Assembly (NCBI GenBank): GCA_003225555.1
Contig: QIAM01000090.1
Coordinates: forward strand, 1 to 37,325
Source: Acidobacteriota bacterium
GTDB taxonomy: Bacteria; Acidobacteriota; Terriglobia; Terriglobales; Acidobacteriaceae
DNA: 37,325 bases
Reading direction: 5' to 3'
The position numbers and the translations under genes are program-made. This document shows, piece by piece, positions 25,601 to 32,824 of the stretch (the first letter of the stretch is position 1; each line of letters starts with the position of its first letter). A model generated the notes under the pieces. That model had not been told where the DNA came from. It did no database searches and was given only the letters and a program-made list of their open reading frames with translations.

Positions 25601-25793
25601 TCTGCACCCGGATCACCGCCGTCGTCTCGCGCACGCCCGTGCCATCGTCTTCGAAGCGAACCAGGTTGTCCATGCGATCGAACACGGCGGCCTCTTCGGA
25701 GATTCCCGGCTGATTGGATGACGAAGGAACTTGGGCGCGCAGGTCGACCGTAAGGGCTGCGCAAAGAAGAAGGGCGGAGAACAAACGCAACAT
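22629..25793 (-). CDS. DUF3857 / transglutaminase-like / TPR exported protein
   Basis: 1054 residues from ATG 25793, where GAGGAAG lies 8 bases upstream and a signal peptide begins (MLRLFSALLLCAALTVDLRAQ); the frame is open 31 codons further. Order: DUF3857 (about 30-240: AAVFDRMDNLVRFEDDGTGVRETTAVIRVQ...), a transglutaminase-like core with NGYGDCKDKHTLLQSLL supplying the Cys and later His/Asp (FNHEI, LTWLDSTAE), a beta region, then at least three TPRs from about residue 640 (AGTSALQRRDFSAAADLLKRA..., DLGRAYAGLSQHDDAIRAFRQ..., LALELQQQGKFDDAIAAYRKQ...). Acidobacteria and Bacteroidetes carry many such proteins; the role is unknown, possibly peptide cross-link or protease-like activity in the envelope. 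It ends with a small domain containing SCSGSACAIVLLP. Confidence 0.85.
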   Translation of the reverse strand: MLRLFSALLLCAALTVDLRAQVPSSSNQPGISEEAAVFDRMDNLVRFEDDGTGVRETTAVIRVQSQAGVQGLGQLVLGYSSATEKLDVDYVRVRKPDGRVVETQASTAQDFAPDVLREAPTYSDYRERHVSVAGLQAGDVLEYHTITHVTTPLAPHEFWYEHSFSKDFAVHEEQLRIDIPKARAVKLKSPERKYETQDSGDRRIYTWTIRDFVPDRKRDRDTERVEPDFTPDVQMSTFADWQQVGQWYAKLQGDRVVVDESVRKKAAELIKGAPTSVEKARRLYDYVARNIRYVSISFGVGRLQPHAASEVLQNGYGDCKDKHTLLQSLLQAENIQSYPVLISSYRELDPDVPSPSQFNHEITAAELGGELTWLDSTAEVAPYGLILYQLRNKQALLAANGKIGGLHRTPVNSPVKNQLTFKLDGKFTEAGTFDTAVEISAQGDSDVPLRSAFREIPQARWQEALKNLSAMWGLAGDVSDIHVDSLEDTSKPFHLVYRFRKDNYFTVPNSGVSFRILPPMQLRRAQAANPKKPLQPVKVGPAIEETYHAHIQFPANYTVQVAPSATMARDYGEYSVSYELNKNVLEAVRRVVLKVNELPASRRNDYESFENVTSKEVEQVLSASIAPASAAALASAAKSGGTPEELRKAGTSALQRRDFSAAADLLKRAADQDPNQKDTWDDLGRAYAGLSQHDDAIRAFRQQIEVDAFHKSANGDLALELQQQGKFDDAIAAYRKQLEITPFNKSTHKGLGILLAQLNRDADATKELEETVAMPPDDPEVKIVLARVYARSGNATKAEGLMKSVTGVSVPASGADIYASALRNDIDPNQTLRDARKTIEDLGDQFDSGEFDRSGASALRAMDLVALAWARVGWAKFLQGEALEGMQYLNSAWLLSQSGTVENRVARILEKEGQREKLRHALALAVAAGGGEVAASREQLLKLSTTPDAADKEIAAATAELLLARTVKLPAIVTGTASAQFVLVFDGSNKPDRAEWLDGDATLRSATDELRKAQYPVKFPDVSSLKIVRKGALSCSGSACAIVLLPLEGLQSAH

Positions 25794-26022
25794 GCGCGGG
25801 CTTCCTCGAATTCGTTCGGATTCTGAGGTTGGCATTGTACATCGGAGGGGAAGGCGGATGGGGTACTTGATTCCGAGGTGCATCAAGTGTGATTCCCATC
25901 ACATCGGTGGTAGCCCCTAGAACCTACACTGCTTTTCCGTATGAATCCGAGCCTTGCAGCCTCTGGGCTGGTTGACGCATCTCAATTTCGGCGCTTATCA
26001 TCTTCGTTTGGCCTTATGCTCA

Positions 26023-26048
26023 GGGACGCATCCGGGAGGATGCGTCCC
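26023..26048 (+). promoter_or_regulatory. Perfect 11-bp hairpin in the leader of the DksA/TraR gene
   Basis: GGGACGCATCC, loop GGGA, GGATGCGTCCC, then AAGACTTTTGATG. It starts 72 bases before the ATG, within the 301-base gap 25794-26094. It could be a terminator of an upstream small transcript (the T-run is short and delayed) or an attenuator/operator for this gene. Nothing else is recognised in the gap. Confidence 0.5.
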
Positions 26049-26094
26049 AAGACTTTTGATGTGGCTCTTATATCAGTGTCCCAAGAAGTGACCT

Positions 26095-26463
26095 ATGGAT
26101 AAGAAGAAATTGGAATCATTCAAGAAACGGCTGGAAACGCGGCAGCAGGAGTTGCGCCGCACGGTGACTCGCACGCAGGCAGATGGCCGCTCGGCCGATG
26201 AAGACACGGCACAGGACATCGCCGACCGCGCTGCCAGCTCCTACACGAAAGAATTTCTATTCAGCCAGAGCAATAATGAGCGGCACCTTTTGCGGATGGT
26301 CGACAAGGCGCTAGCGCGCATTCGCGAAGGCAGCTTCGGCGAATGTATCCACTGTGGCAAGGAGATCAACGCGAAGCGGCTGGAAGCTGTGCCTTGGACG
26401 CGCCACTGCATCGAGTGTCAGGAGAAGATCGAGCAAGGACTGCTGGAAGAGGCTCCGCGGTAG
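26095..26463 (+). CDS. DksA/TraR family zinc-finger RNA polymerase-binding protein
   Basis: 122 residues. An N-terminal coiled coil (about 3-75) carries the DksA tip motif DxxDxA at 41-46 (DIADRA), the part that reaches into the polymerase secondary channel. The zinc finger has four cysteines: C84/C87 (ECIHCGKE) and C105/C108 (HCIECQE). Family members tune rRNA and amino-acid promoters with ppGpp. The protein is about 30 residues shorter than E. coli DksA, as is common in this phylum. Regulation may involve the strong hairpin in its leader. Confidence 0.9.
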   Translation: MDKKKLESFKKRLETRQQELRRTVTRTQADGRSADEDTAQDIADRAASSYTKEFLFSQSNNERHLLRMVDKALARIREGSFGECIHCGKEINAKRLEAVPWTRHCIECQEKIEQGLLEEAPR

Positions 26464-26504
26464 AAGGCTTGGTTGTGTTTGGTTTCTAGCGGCACTCGCC
26501 GGAT

Positions 26505-26780
26505 TCAAATCTCTCCCGGAGAAATCTCGTCGACATAACACCAGGTCCAACGCTCACCGGGCTCAATTGACCGGATGAGCGGATGCGACGTGCCATGAAA
26601 ATGTTTTGTGGCGTGCTTATTCTTCGACGAGTCGCAGCAACCCACGTGCCCACACGTCAGACAAAGTCTGAGATGCACCCATCGGTCGCCGATCTTGACG
26701 CAATCTTCACACTCGTGTGTCTGCGTGGTCTCAACCTTGATCTGTTTCAGATGGCTGCAATCCTGGCTTAGTGCTTTCAA
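26505..26780 (-). CDS. zf-UBP (UBP-type zinc finger) protein
   Basis: 91 residues, one compact UBP-type finger: C8 and H10, C24/C27 (HECEDC), C40/C43 (LCLTCGHVGCC), then H56, H60 and H66 around SSKNKHATKHFHGTSHPLI. In eukaryotes this fold binds the free C-terminus of ubiquitin; bacterial stand-alone copies are common but uncharacterised. The start overlaps the stop of the DUF5996 gene by 4 bases (26777-26780), so the two are made together. It converges on the DksA gene, with 41 bases between. Confidence 0.85.
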   Translation of the reverse strand: MKALSQDCSHLKQIKVETTQTHECEDCVKIGDRWVHLRLCLTCGHVGCCDSSKNKHATKHFHGTSHPLIRSIEPGERWTWCYVDEISPGEI

Positions 26781-27721
26781 GATTCTTGTCTCCTTTCGAG
26801 TGATGACCGATCCCAGCGGGCGAGTTCGGCTCCCGCTTCGTACGTGCTCTGAGCAAACTCGAGGATCTCAGATCGTGGCGACTTTGCCCGGCGCACGTCG
26901 TCATACATCAGCAGGAACTCGTGAAGATTGCCATCATACTTTGCAGCCGCCGGGCGCACGGCCCACGAGCCGTAGCCCGGCGGCTCAGGGGCCGTATAAG
27001 CATAGAACGCCGGCCTCTTCACGGGACCGCCGCCGGGCCACCACCCCAGGCTGCTGCACTCGTGCGAATAGGCTTCCGACGTGATGATGCCTTTTCGGGG
27101 CGGAGCCGGGCGGCCGCAAAATCGCGTAGTACACAGATCGAAGCTTCCCCAGAAAAAGTGCGCAGGGCTCACTTTGCCCAGGAATCGTGAGCGAAATTCC
27201 AGGAAGACGAGGCTCGTGGACACTAGAATTCGCCACAGCCGATTGGCGTACTCTGAATCGTAGGAAGCGTGAGTCTCGTCCTGATCCAAGGGGATCGGCT
27301 CAGGGACTTCCTGGGGCTTGGGATTAATCTGGACCTCAATGCCGGCCTCGCGCAATACGGCGAACAGCTCCCGATAGAAAGCGGCGACAGATTTTGGCGC
27401 GAGTGCGAATCCACGCTCGACGCCATCCGCAGTGCGAAGCTCCAGCCGGTGGTCAATAAAATTGAACTGGATCTCAAACGCCTGTCCTTTATATGGAATC
27501 GGAGAGGTCGTGAGCCCTCGCGTGTTGACATAGAGGGCCACGTTCCACCAGTGGTTCTCGAGCGGAGCCAGCCCCAGACGGATCTTTCCCACAATCTGGG
27601 TCCACATGTGAAGCGTGTGATAGGTGTCCTCCCATTCTTCGAGCGGCAAGGCAGGCCAGTCGTCGGTCGTCGCTGCAGAAAGAGGGTGCTTCGGGAGGTT
27701 GGTGTGCGCCTGAGCTGCCAT
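26777..27721 (-). CDS. DUF5996 family protein
   Basis: 314 residues, soluble. Characteristic segments: WPALPLEEWEDTYHTLHMWTQIVGKIRLGLAPLENHWWNVALYVNTRGLTTSPIP near the start and RFLGKVSPAHFFWGSFDLCTTRFCGR, then a PAFYAYTAPEPPGYGSWAVRP region with many Trp/Tyr and His, and a C-terminal helix with YDDVRRAKSPRSEILEFAQSTYEAGAELARWD. DUF5996 has no known function. The coupled zf-UBP partner suggests a shared pathway. Upstream, CATAAT (minus, 27736-27731) lies 9 bases before ATG 27721. Confidence 0.85.
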   Translation of the reverse strand: MAAQAHTNLPKHPLSAATTDDWPALPLEEWEDTYHTLHMWTQIVGKIRLGLAPLENHWWNVALYVNTRGLTTSPIPYKGQAFEIQFNFIDHRLELRTADGVERGFALAPKSVAAFYRELFAVLREAGIEVQINPKPQEVPEPIPLDQDETHASYDSEYANRLWRILVSTSLVFLEFRSRFLGKVSPAHFFWGSFDLCTTRFCGRPAPPRKGIITSEAYSHECSSLGWWPGGGPVKRPAFYAYTAPEPPGYGSWAVRPAAAKYDGNLHEFLLMYDDVRRAKSPRSEILEFAQSTYEAGAELARWDRSSLERRQES

Positions 27722-27877
27722 AACTTTTAAATTATGCGCTCAATCCTGTCTTGTGTGGTACGGATGTTGTCTAACATTTCCGAGCGAGAAACGTCATTCT
27801 TGTACAGTGGGTCTTGGGGCGGACGAGACAGCACCTGTCTGCCACGAGAGTCATAACGTCAAGAGTTAAAGTTTAGA

Positions 27878-30193
27878 ATGCCTCTCGTTTCCAGGTTCAG
27901 AGCGAACATCCGGCCGCTTTCGTTGTTTGCCGTCGCGGTGGTCGCGTTGGCGTCGTTCGCCTTCGCCGCGCCCACCATCCAGATTCCCCGCATCGACACC
28001 CCGCCCTCGCTCTCCGATTTCGAAGAGATGCAGCCCAGCGCCCGGGTAGCCGGAAAAATGGTGAAGGTGACAGGCTTCATCATGCGCGAGCCTGCGGACG
28101 GCGCCGAGCCGACGCAGAAGACCGACGTCTACCTCGCCTACGACCAGCACAATCTTTACGCCGTATTCGTGGCCTGGGACAGTGAACCGTCGAAGATTCG
28201 CGCTCGCATGACGCGCCGGGAGGATGTGTTCTCCGACGATTCGGTCGAGATCATGGTCGACACTTTCCACGACGCCCGTCGCGCCTACGCCTTCGCCACG
28301 AATCCTTTTGGCATTCAATGGGACGCGCTGTGGACGGAAGGCGCGATTCGTAACAACACTCCCGCAGACTACAGCGGGTTCGATCCCTCCTTCGATACGG
28401 TGTGGCGCTCAGAGGGACATCTGACCGGCCGCGGCTACCTGGTGCTCATGGCAATTCCGTTCAAGAGCCTGCGGTTCCCCAACACGGACCAGCAGGAATG
28501 GGGCATCATTTTAAACCGCTCCATCCCGCGCACCAATGAAAACCTGTTCTGGCCGCGAATCTCCATTCGCATTCAAGGACGATTTAACCAGGCCGCAACC
28601 GCGACCGGACTGGAGCACGTTTCGCCCAGCCGGAACATCCAACTGATTCCCTACGGACTTTTTCGCAGCTTTCGTGATATCGACCAGCGCGATCCCAACA
28701 AGCCCTTTTTTGAGAGCCGCGCCTTCAAACCCGATGTTGGTCTTGACTTTAAGTTCATCCTGCACGACAGCTTCGTGCTCGACAGCACCATCAATCCCGA
28801 CTTCAGCCAGGTCGAGTCCGACCAGCCGCAGATCACGGTGAACCAGCGCTTTGAAGTTTTCTTTCCCGAGAAGCGGCCGTTCTTCCTGGAGAACAGCAAC
28901 TATTTCACTACGCCGATCAATCTTGTCTTCACGCGCCGCATCGGACATCCCGAGTTCGGCCTGCGGCTCACTGGCAAAGCCGGACCATGGGCCGTGGGCA
29001 TTCTGGCCACTGATGATCGGGCGCCGGGAGAGGTGGTGCCCCCGACCGATCCACACAGCGGCGAGCACGCAACCTTCACGATCGGTCGCGTTAGCCGCGA
29101 CATCCTCGATCAGTCAACCATCGGAGCAATCTTCACCGATCGTGAATTCGGCGGCGGGTATAACCGCGTCGGCGGCGCGGACGCCAATATCAAGCTCAAC
29201 CAGAACTGGCGCGTGCAGGGACAGGCTGTCACCAGCTCCACGCTAAATGTCGATGGCACTTACCTGGCCGGACCTGGCTACAAGCTCGATCTGGAACGGT
29301 CGGGACGCAAGTTCAACCTGCAATCTCTTTATCAGGACTACACCCCAGGGTTCGTCACGGAAACAGGCTTCGTCAATCGAGTGGATGTTCGCGAGCAGAG
29401 CATCAACGCCAGCTACTTCTTCCGGCCCGAGGGCAAGTTCCTGATCTCGTGGGGTCCGACGCTGCAGGAGTTTGCCATCTGGGACCATCACGGCACCGCG
29501 CTCGACTACTTTGGTTTTCCCGGTCTTCGCGTCGACATGACTCGCGGTACCTTCGTCAACTTTCATCCTTATGCCTATGACGGCGTGTTCCTCCGCCCCG
29601 AGGACTACGGCAGCCTCACGAACGTGAAGTCGTACCCGCAACCTTTCTGGGGAATCGAGGGCGGAACCAGCTGGTTCAAGCAGTTCGACCTGACTTGGTT
29701 CTTCGTCTCCGGCGCGGGTGTGAACTACAACCCGCTGCCGGGCGTCATTCCCAAGATTGGCCACGAGGATCAGGGCAACGTCACTCTCACTTTTCACGCT
29801 TCGGGCAGGCTGCGCATTGACAATACCTACCTGCTGGAGCACATCCGCGAGCGCGACTCGCACCTCACCGCTGTGACCAACCATATTGTGCGCACCAAGT
29901 GGAACTACCAGTTCACTCGGGAGCTCTCGGCGCGCGTAATTCTGCAATACACTTCGGTTCTGTCGAATCCGCTGATTAGTTCTCTGTCGCCGAGGAAGAA
30001 CCTCAACGCCGACTTTCTCATCACCTACCTGGTACATCCCGGCACAGCGATTTACGTCGGATACAACAGCAACCTGCAGAATCTTGACCGCGGACTGATA
30101 CCGACACCGACTGGCTTGCGCACGACCCCGGACCGCTTCCTCAACGACAGCCGCCAGTTTTTTGTGAAGGTGTCATACCTGCTCCGCTTCTGA
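27878..30193 (+). CDS. DUF5916 outer-membrane protein with N-terminal CBM9-like domain
   Basis: 771 residues with a signal peptide (LSLFAVAVVALASFAFA). Residues about 40-230 form a carbohydrate-binding family 9-like sandwich (QKTDVYLAYDQHNLYAVFVAWDSEPSKIRARMTRREDVFSDDSVEIMVDTFHDARRAYAFATNPFGIQWDA). A long DUF5916 region follows with the motif DSTINPDFSQVESDQPQITVNQRFEVFFPEKRPFFLEN and many alternating beta-strands, ending in FVKVSYLLRF with terminal Phe, as in outer-membrane barrels. Function unknown; sugar binding or polysaccharide handling at the surface is a guess from CBM9. It appears monocistronic. Confidence 0.85.
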   Translation: MPLVSRFRANIRPLSLFAVAVVALASFAFAAPTIQIPRIDTPPSLSDFEEMQPSARVAGKMVKVTGFIMREPADGAEPTQKTDVYLAYDQHNLYAVFVAWDSEPSKIRARMTRREDVFSDDSVEIMVDTFHDARRAYAFATNPFGIQWDALWTEGAIRNNTPADYSGFDPSFDTVWRSEGHLTGRGYLVLMAIPFKSLRFPNTDQQEWGIILNRSIPRTNENLFWPRISIRIQGRFNQAATATGLEHVSPSRNIQLIPYGLFRSFRDIDQRDPNKPFFESRAFKPDVGLDFKFILHDSFVLDSTINPDFSQVESDQPQITVNQRFEVFFPEKRPFFLENSNYFTTPINLVFTRRIGHPEFGLRLTGKAGPWAVGILATDDRAPGEVVPPTDPHSGEHATFTIGRVSRDILDQSTIGAIFTDREFGGGYNRVGGADANIKLNQNWRVQGQAVTSSTLNVDGTYLAGPGYKLDLERSGRKFNLQSLYQDYTPGFVTETGFVNRVDVREQSINASYFFRPEGKFLISWGPTLQEFAIWDHHGTALDYFGFPGLRVDMTRGTFVNFHPYAYDGVFLRPEDYGSLTNVKSYPQPFWGIEGGTSWFKQFDLTWFFVSGAGVNYNPLPGVIPKIGHEDQGNVTLTFHASGRLRIDNTYLLEHIRERDSHLTAVTNHIVRTKWNYQFTRELSARVILQYTSVLSNPLISSLSPRKNLNADFLITYLVHPGTAIYVGYNSNLQNLDRGLIPTPTGLRTTPDRFLNDSRQFFVKVSYLLRF

Positions 30194-30454
30194 GCATCGG
30201 CGCCTGGGATCGCTCCCGAATAGCCGACCATCCACCTACTACCATGGTTTCGTGGCCACAAAGAGACATTTTCTAGTATTGATCGTCGGAGGTAGAGTCA
30301 AGCCGATCTGAATGAGTGCCTTGGTCCGTGTTGTCATCCAAGTACGAGCTGAGTTGCCGTTCGTCCTCGCGAGTACTGGCCTTTCGCGAATTCTTCCCGC
30401 CTCAGTCCTTTACTTTACTTTGGTGCGTTCGGTAGTAGCTCTTGCCACAACGAG

Positions 30455-30655
30455 CTACTTCACCGGCTTAGGTCCTTCAGCGCGGACATCTGCCACGATG
30501 TCGCGAACTGCCTTAACCACAATTTCTGGGGAGCCGCGAGTAGAAAGGCGCTCCAGGCCCGCTTGCATTTCGTGAACCCACACCTGCTGATATGCGGCTG
30601 CTTGTCTATTTAACTCAGGGTTTCCAAAGTCCATTGCTAGACTTGGTGGAACCAT
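30455..30655 (-). CDS. Small ORF downstream of PadR, hypothetical
   Basis: 66 residues beginning 10 bases after the PadR stop (MVPPSLAMDFGNPELNRQAAAYQQ). Mostly helical, acidic-basic mixed, ending PEIVVKAVRDIVADVRAEGPKPVK. Codon use and amino-acid balance look protein-like, and the position implies cotranscription with padR. The same frame is open further left but there it overlaps PadR antisensibly. It could be a chance ORF; there is no strong ribosome site. The rest of 30194-30454 holds nothing recognised. Confidence 0.4.
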   Translation of the reverse strand: MVPPSLAMDFGNPELNRQAAAYQQVWVHEMQAGLERLSTRGSPEIVVKAVRDIVADVRAEGPKPVK

Positions 30656-30665
30656 CAGTTGTCGT

Positions 30666-31019
30666 TTACTCGCGCCTCTCAGGACGGATTTTGAGATGTA
30701 GTCTCGCTTCGCGGACCAGGCCTTCGAGTCTCGCGATCTCCGTGGCCAAGAGTCCACGGCCAAAGCGTGAAAGGCGATAATAGCGGCGCCTTGGATCATC
30801 GCCGAGAGAGCGTGTAGAGCGCTCTTCCACGATGCCTTGATCGAGCAGTTTTTGCAGATTGTCGTACAACGTGCCGGGACCCAACTTGTAGCGGCCGTCC
30901 GACTGGCGGGCCACCTCTCGCATAATCCCGTATCCGTGACGATCTTCACTTGCGAGGGCGAGCAGGATATGCTGCGCGGCAAGGGAAAGAGGCAGGAATT
31001 GATTAAAGTCTTCCTTCAT
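30666..31019 (-). CDS. PadR family transcriptional regulator
   Basis: 117 residues. A single PadR winged-helix domain: PLSLAAQHILLALASEDRHGYGIMREVARQSDGRYKLGPGTLYDNLQKLLDQGIVEE then RRRYYRLSRFGRGLLATEIARLEGLV, with the hallmark GPGTLYDNLQKLL recognition helix and Y-rich wing. PadR proteins usually repress membrane-transport or stress genes; in this phylum they often sit beside large permease genes, but none is here. A 30-bp near-palindrome ends immediately before the start codon and covers the -10 box, so autorepression is likely. Confidence 0.9.
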   Translation of the reverse strand: MKEDFNQFLPLSLAAQHILLALASEDRHGYGIMREVARQSDGRYKLGPGTLYDNLQKLLDQGIVEERSTRSLGDDPRRRYYRLSRFGRGLLATEIARLEGLVREARLHLKIRPERRE

Positions 31020-31049
31020 AGTCGGATTCCGTTATATCGGAAACCGACT
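31020..31049. promoter_or_regulatory. PadR operator candidate, 30-bp inverted repeat
   Basis: AGTCGG-A-TTCCG... paired with ...CGGAA-A-CCGACT; 13 of 15 positions pair. It begins at the base before the PadR ATG. A third half-site, TAGTCGG, lies at about 31123-31129. Confidence 0.6.
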
Positions 31050-31060
31050 ACTAGAGTTAA
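31031..31060 (-). promoter_or_regulatory. Candidate padR promoter
   Basis: On the minus strand TTAACT (31060-31055), an 18-base spacer and TATAAC (31036-31031), 11 bases before ATG. The inverted repeat covers the -10 and spacer, and there is no Shine-Dalgarno, so the mRNA is nearly leaderless. Confidence 0.45.
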
Positions 31061-31294
31061 GTGCTATCTTTCCGAACACGCCTTTCGCGGGGCAGAAATT
31101 CGGCTCAAATATAAATTTAAGTAGTCGGTCGTGGAACATGGCTCTCAATATCGACCTGACTTCTTTTGGCGAATTACGGGCAAAACGGGAAACCGAGCCT
31201 GCCCCGTAAGAACGGTGGGGCTTTTGACCACCCCATTTTCGGCCTGTTAGACTAGTGGTTTGTCCAGCCATTTCCAACCGTAGAAGGGAAGTCC

Positions 31295-32020
31295 GTGCGC
31301 GCAGAAACCCGCCATCAACTGAAACAGGATGCCTTTAGCCGTGTGACCATGGAGGCCGCCGAGCGAACCGCCCATTGGACGGTCGAACACCGGTCCACCC
31401 TCGTCATTACGATCGCCGTCGTTGCAGTGGTCCTGGCGGCCATTCTGGGTGGCTGGTACTACCTGAGCACGCAGGACGAGAAGGCCAGCTTCGACTTCTC
31501 GCAGGCGGTCCGCACACTGGATACGCCTCTGCGCCCCGCCGGTTCACCGCCCCAACCCGATGTCGCAACTTTTGCATCGGCCAAAGAGCGCACCGACGCT
31601 GCCCGGAAGCAATTCCAGGCCATCGTTGACAAGTATCCGCACACCCGCAGCGCCGACATGGCCCGTTATTTCCTGGGCATCACCGCCGCGGACCAGGGGG
31701 ATAGCGCTGCTGCCGAGCGCGATCTCAAGCAGGTAGCGTCGTCCGGCAATCGGGAACTGGCGTCGGTCGCGAAACTCGCGCTGGCGTCCCTGTACGCAAG
31801 TTCCAAGCGCACGAAAGATGCCGAGGCCCTTTACAAAGAGCTGATCAACAAGCCCACGACTTCGGTCAGCAAGGTCACGGCGCAGATGCAGCTAGCCGAC
31901 CTTTATCAATCTTCGAACCAGCCTACGGAAGCTAAACGGATTCTCGAGCAGGTCAAGAAAGAGAATCCGACCGGCGAAGCCGGGCAGATGGCCACGCAAA
32001 AGTTGGCGGAGCTGAAGTAG
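31295..32020 (+). CDS. Membrane-anchored TPR protein (YfgM-like)
   Basis: 241 residues from GTG 31295, with GAAGGGAAG 3-4 bases upstream. A cytoplasmic N-terminus (KQDAFSRVTMEAAERTAHWTVEHR) leads to one membrane helix (STLVITIAVVAVVLAAILGGWYYLS, about 34-58). The exported part has TPR-like repeats from about 100: ARKQFQAIVDKYPHTRSADMARYFLGI, SAAAERDLKQVASSGNRELASVAKLALASLYASS, and AEALYKELINKP...AQMQLADLYQSSNQPTEAKRIL. This is the layout of YfgM/Tol-associated scaffolds that bind the translocon or envelope complexes. The exact partner is unknown. Downstream thiE follows after 44 bases on the same strand. Confidence 0.8.
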   Translation: MRAETRHQLKQDAFSRVTMEAAERTAHWTVEHRSTLVITIAVVAVVLAAILGGWYYLSTQDEKASFDFSQAVRTLDTPLRPAGSPPQPDVATFASAKERTDAARKQFQAIVDKYPHTRSADMARYFLGITAADQGDSAAAERDLKQVASSGNRELASVAKLALASLYASSKRTKDAEALYKELINKPTTSVSKVTAQMQLADLYQSSNQPTEAKRILEQVKKENPTGEAGQMATQKLAELK

Positions 32021-32064
32021 GCATCCCCGGATAGGATGCCGCCTCTTGGTATTCTTGAGTCGCG

Positions 32065-32751
32065 ATGGCTCCCCGCCCCCTGCTGTACTACATCACAGAC
32101 CGTAAGGTGTTTCCCGGCGAGGAAGCTGAGCGCCGGCGCCACCTCCTGGAAAAGATCGCCGAGGCTGCCCGCTGCGGAATCGATTACATCCAACTTCGTG
32201 AGAAAGATCTGACAGCACGCGAGCTGGAGTCGCTGGCCCGTGAGGCCGTCAATACGGTCCGTGAGGCCAGACGACCGAGAACTGAGAACCGAGAACTGAG
32301 AACTCGCCTTCTCATCAATTCCCGCACAGACGTAGCGCTCGTCGCAGGAGCCGACGGCGTTCACCTTCGATCGGATGACGTCTCCCCCTCCGATGTCCGC
32401 GAAGCGTGGAAATGTGACGCGGGCGCCCCCGCCCGCGAAACTGCCAGCCAACATCCAATCATCGGCGTTTCCTGCCACTCTCTGGACGACGTCACACAGG
32501 CCGCTAAGAACCGAGCAAACTTCGCCGTCTTCGCTGCAGTGTTCGAGAAGAAAGATTCCGAAACCAGCATTCCCGCCGGTCTGTCCGCGCTACAAGCGGC
32601 GTGTAGCATGGGAATTCCCGTATTCGCCCTCGGTGGAGTAACCCTCGCCAATGCCCAGTCCTGCATCGATGTCGGTGCCGAGGGCATCGCCGGCATCCGC
32701 CTCTTTCAGGAGAACGACATCGCCGAGGTTGTACGCACCATCCGCGGTTAG
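32065..32751 (+). CDS. thiE: Thiamine-phosphate synthase with repeat-encoded inserts
   Basis: 228 residues. ThiE condenses HMP-pyrophosphate and thiazole phosphate to thiamine phosphate. TIM-barrel motifs present: YYITDR (8-13), IQLREKD (42-48), INSRTDVALVAGADGVHL (84-101), IIGVSCHS (132-139), ALGGVTLANA (188-197) and GAEGIAGIRLF (205-215). Two stretches do not belong to the family: RPRTENRELRT (about 70-80), encoded by a GAGAACTGAGAACC direct repeat (32273-32303), and CDAGAPARETA (about 117-127), encoded by a GCGGGCGCCCCCGCCCGC palindrome (32417-32437). Both sit in loops between barrel elements and keep the frame, so the enzyme is probably active. No other thi gene is adjacent. Confidence 0.85.
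   Translation: MAPRPLLYYITDRKVFPGEEAERRRHLLEKIAEAARCGIDYIQLREKDLTARELESLAREAVNTVREARRPRTENRELRTRLLINSRTDVALVAGADGVHLRSDDVSPSDVREAWKCDAGAPARETASQHPIIGVSCHSLDDVTQAAKNRANFAVFAAVFEKKDSETSIPAGLSALQAACSMGIPVFALGGVTLANAQSCIDVGAEGIAGIRLFQENDIAEVVRTIRG
32273..32303. repeat. GAGAACTGAGAACC direct repeat within thiE
   Basis: Two and a half units of ACCGAGAACTGAGA in tandem, in frame in thiE. A motif of this kind is usually intergenic. Confidence 0.6.
32417..32437. repeat. C-type palindrome within thiE
   Basis: ACGCGGGCG-CCC-CCGCCCGCG, related to the GGGCGAGGCGCCCGCGCC modules at 679-704 and 4901-4924. It inserts about 7 residues in frame. Confidence 0.55.
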
Positions 32752-32824
32752 CAGGCAATCCCCATCCCCTCTGCGCTGCTAGAATTTACCTCGACGAGGG
32801 AACCGCTCCGATCGCACTTCACCA

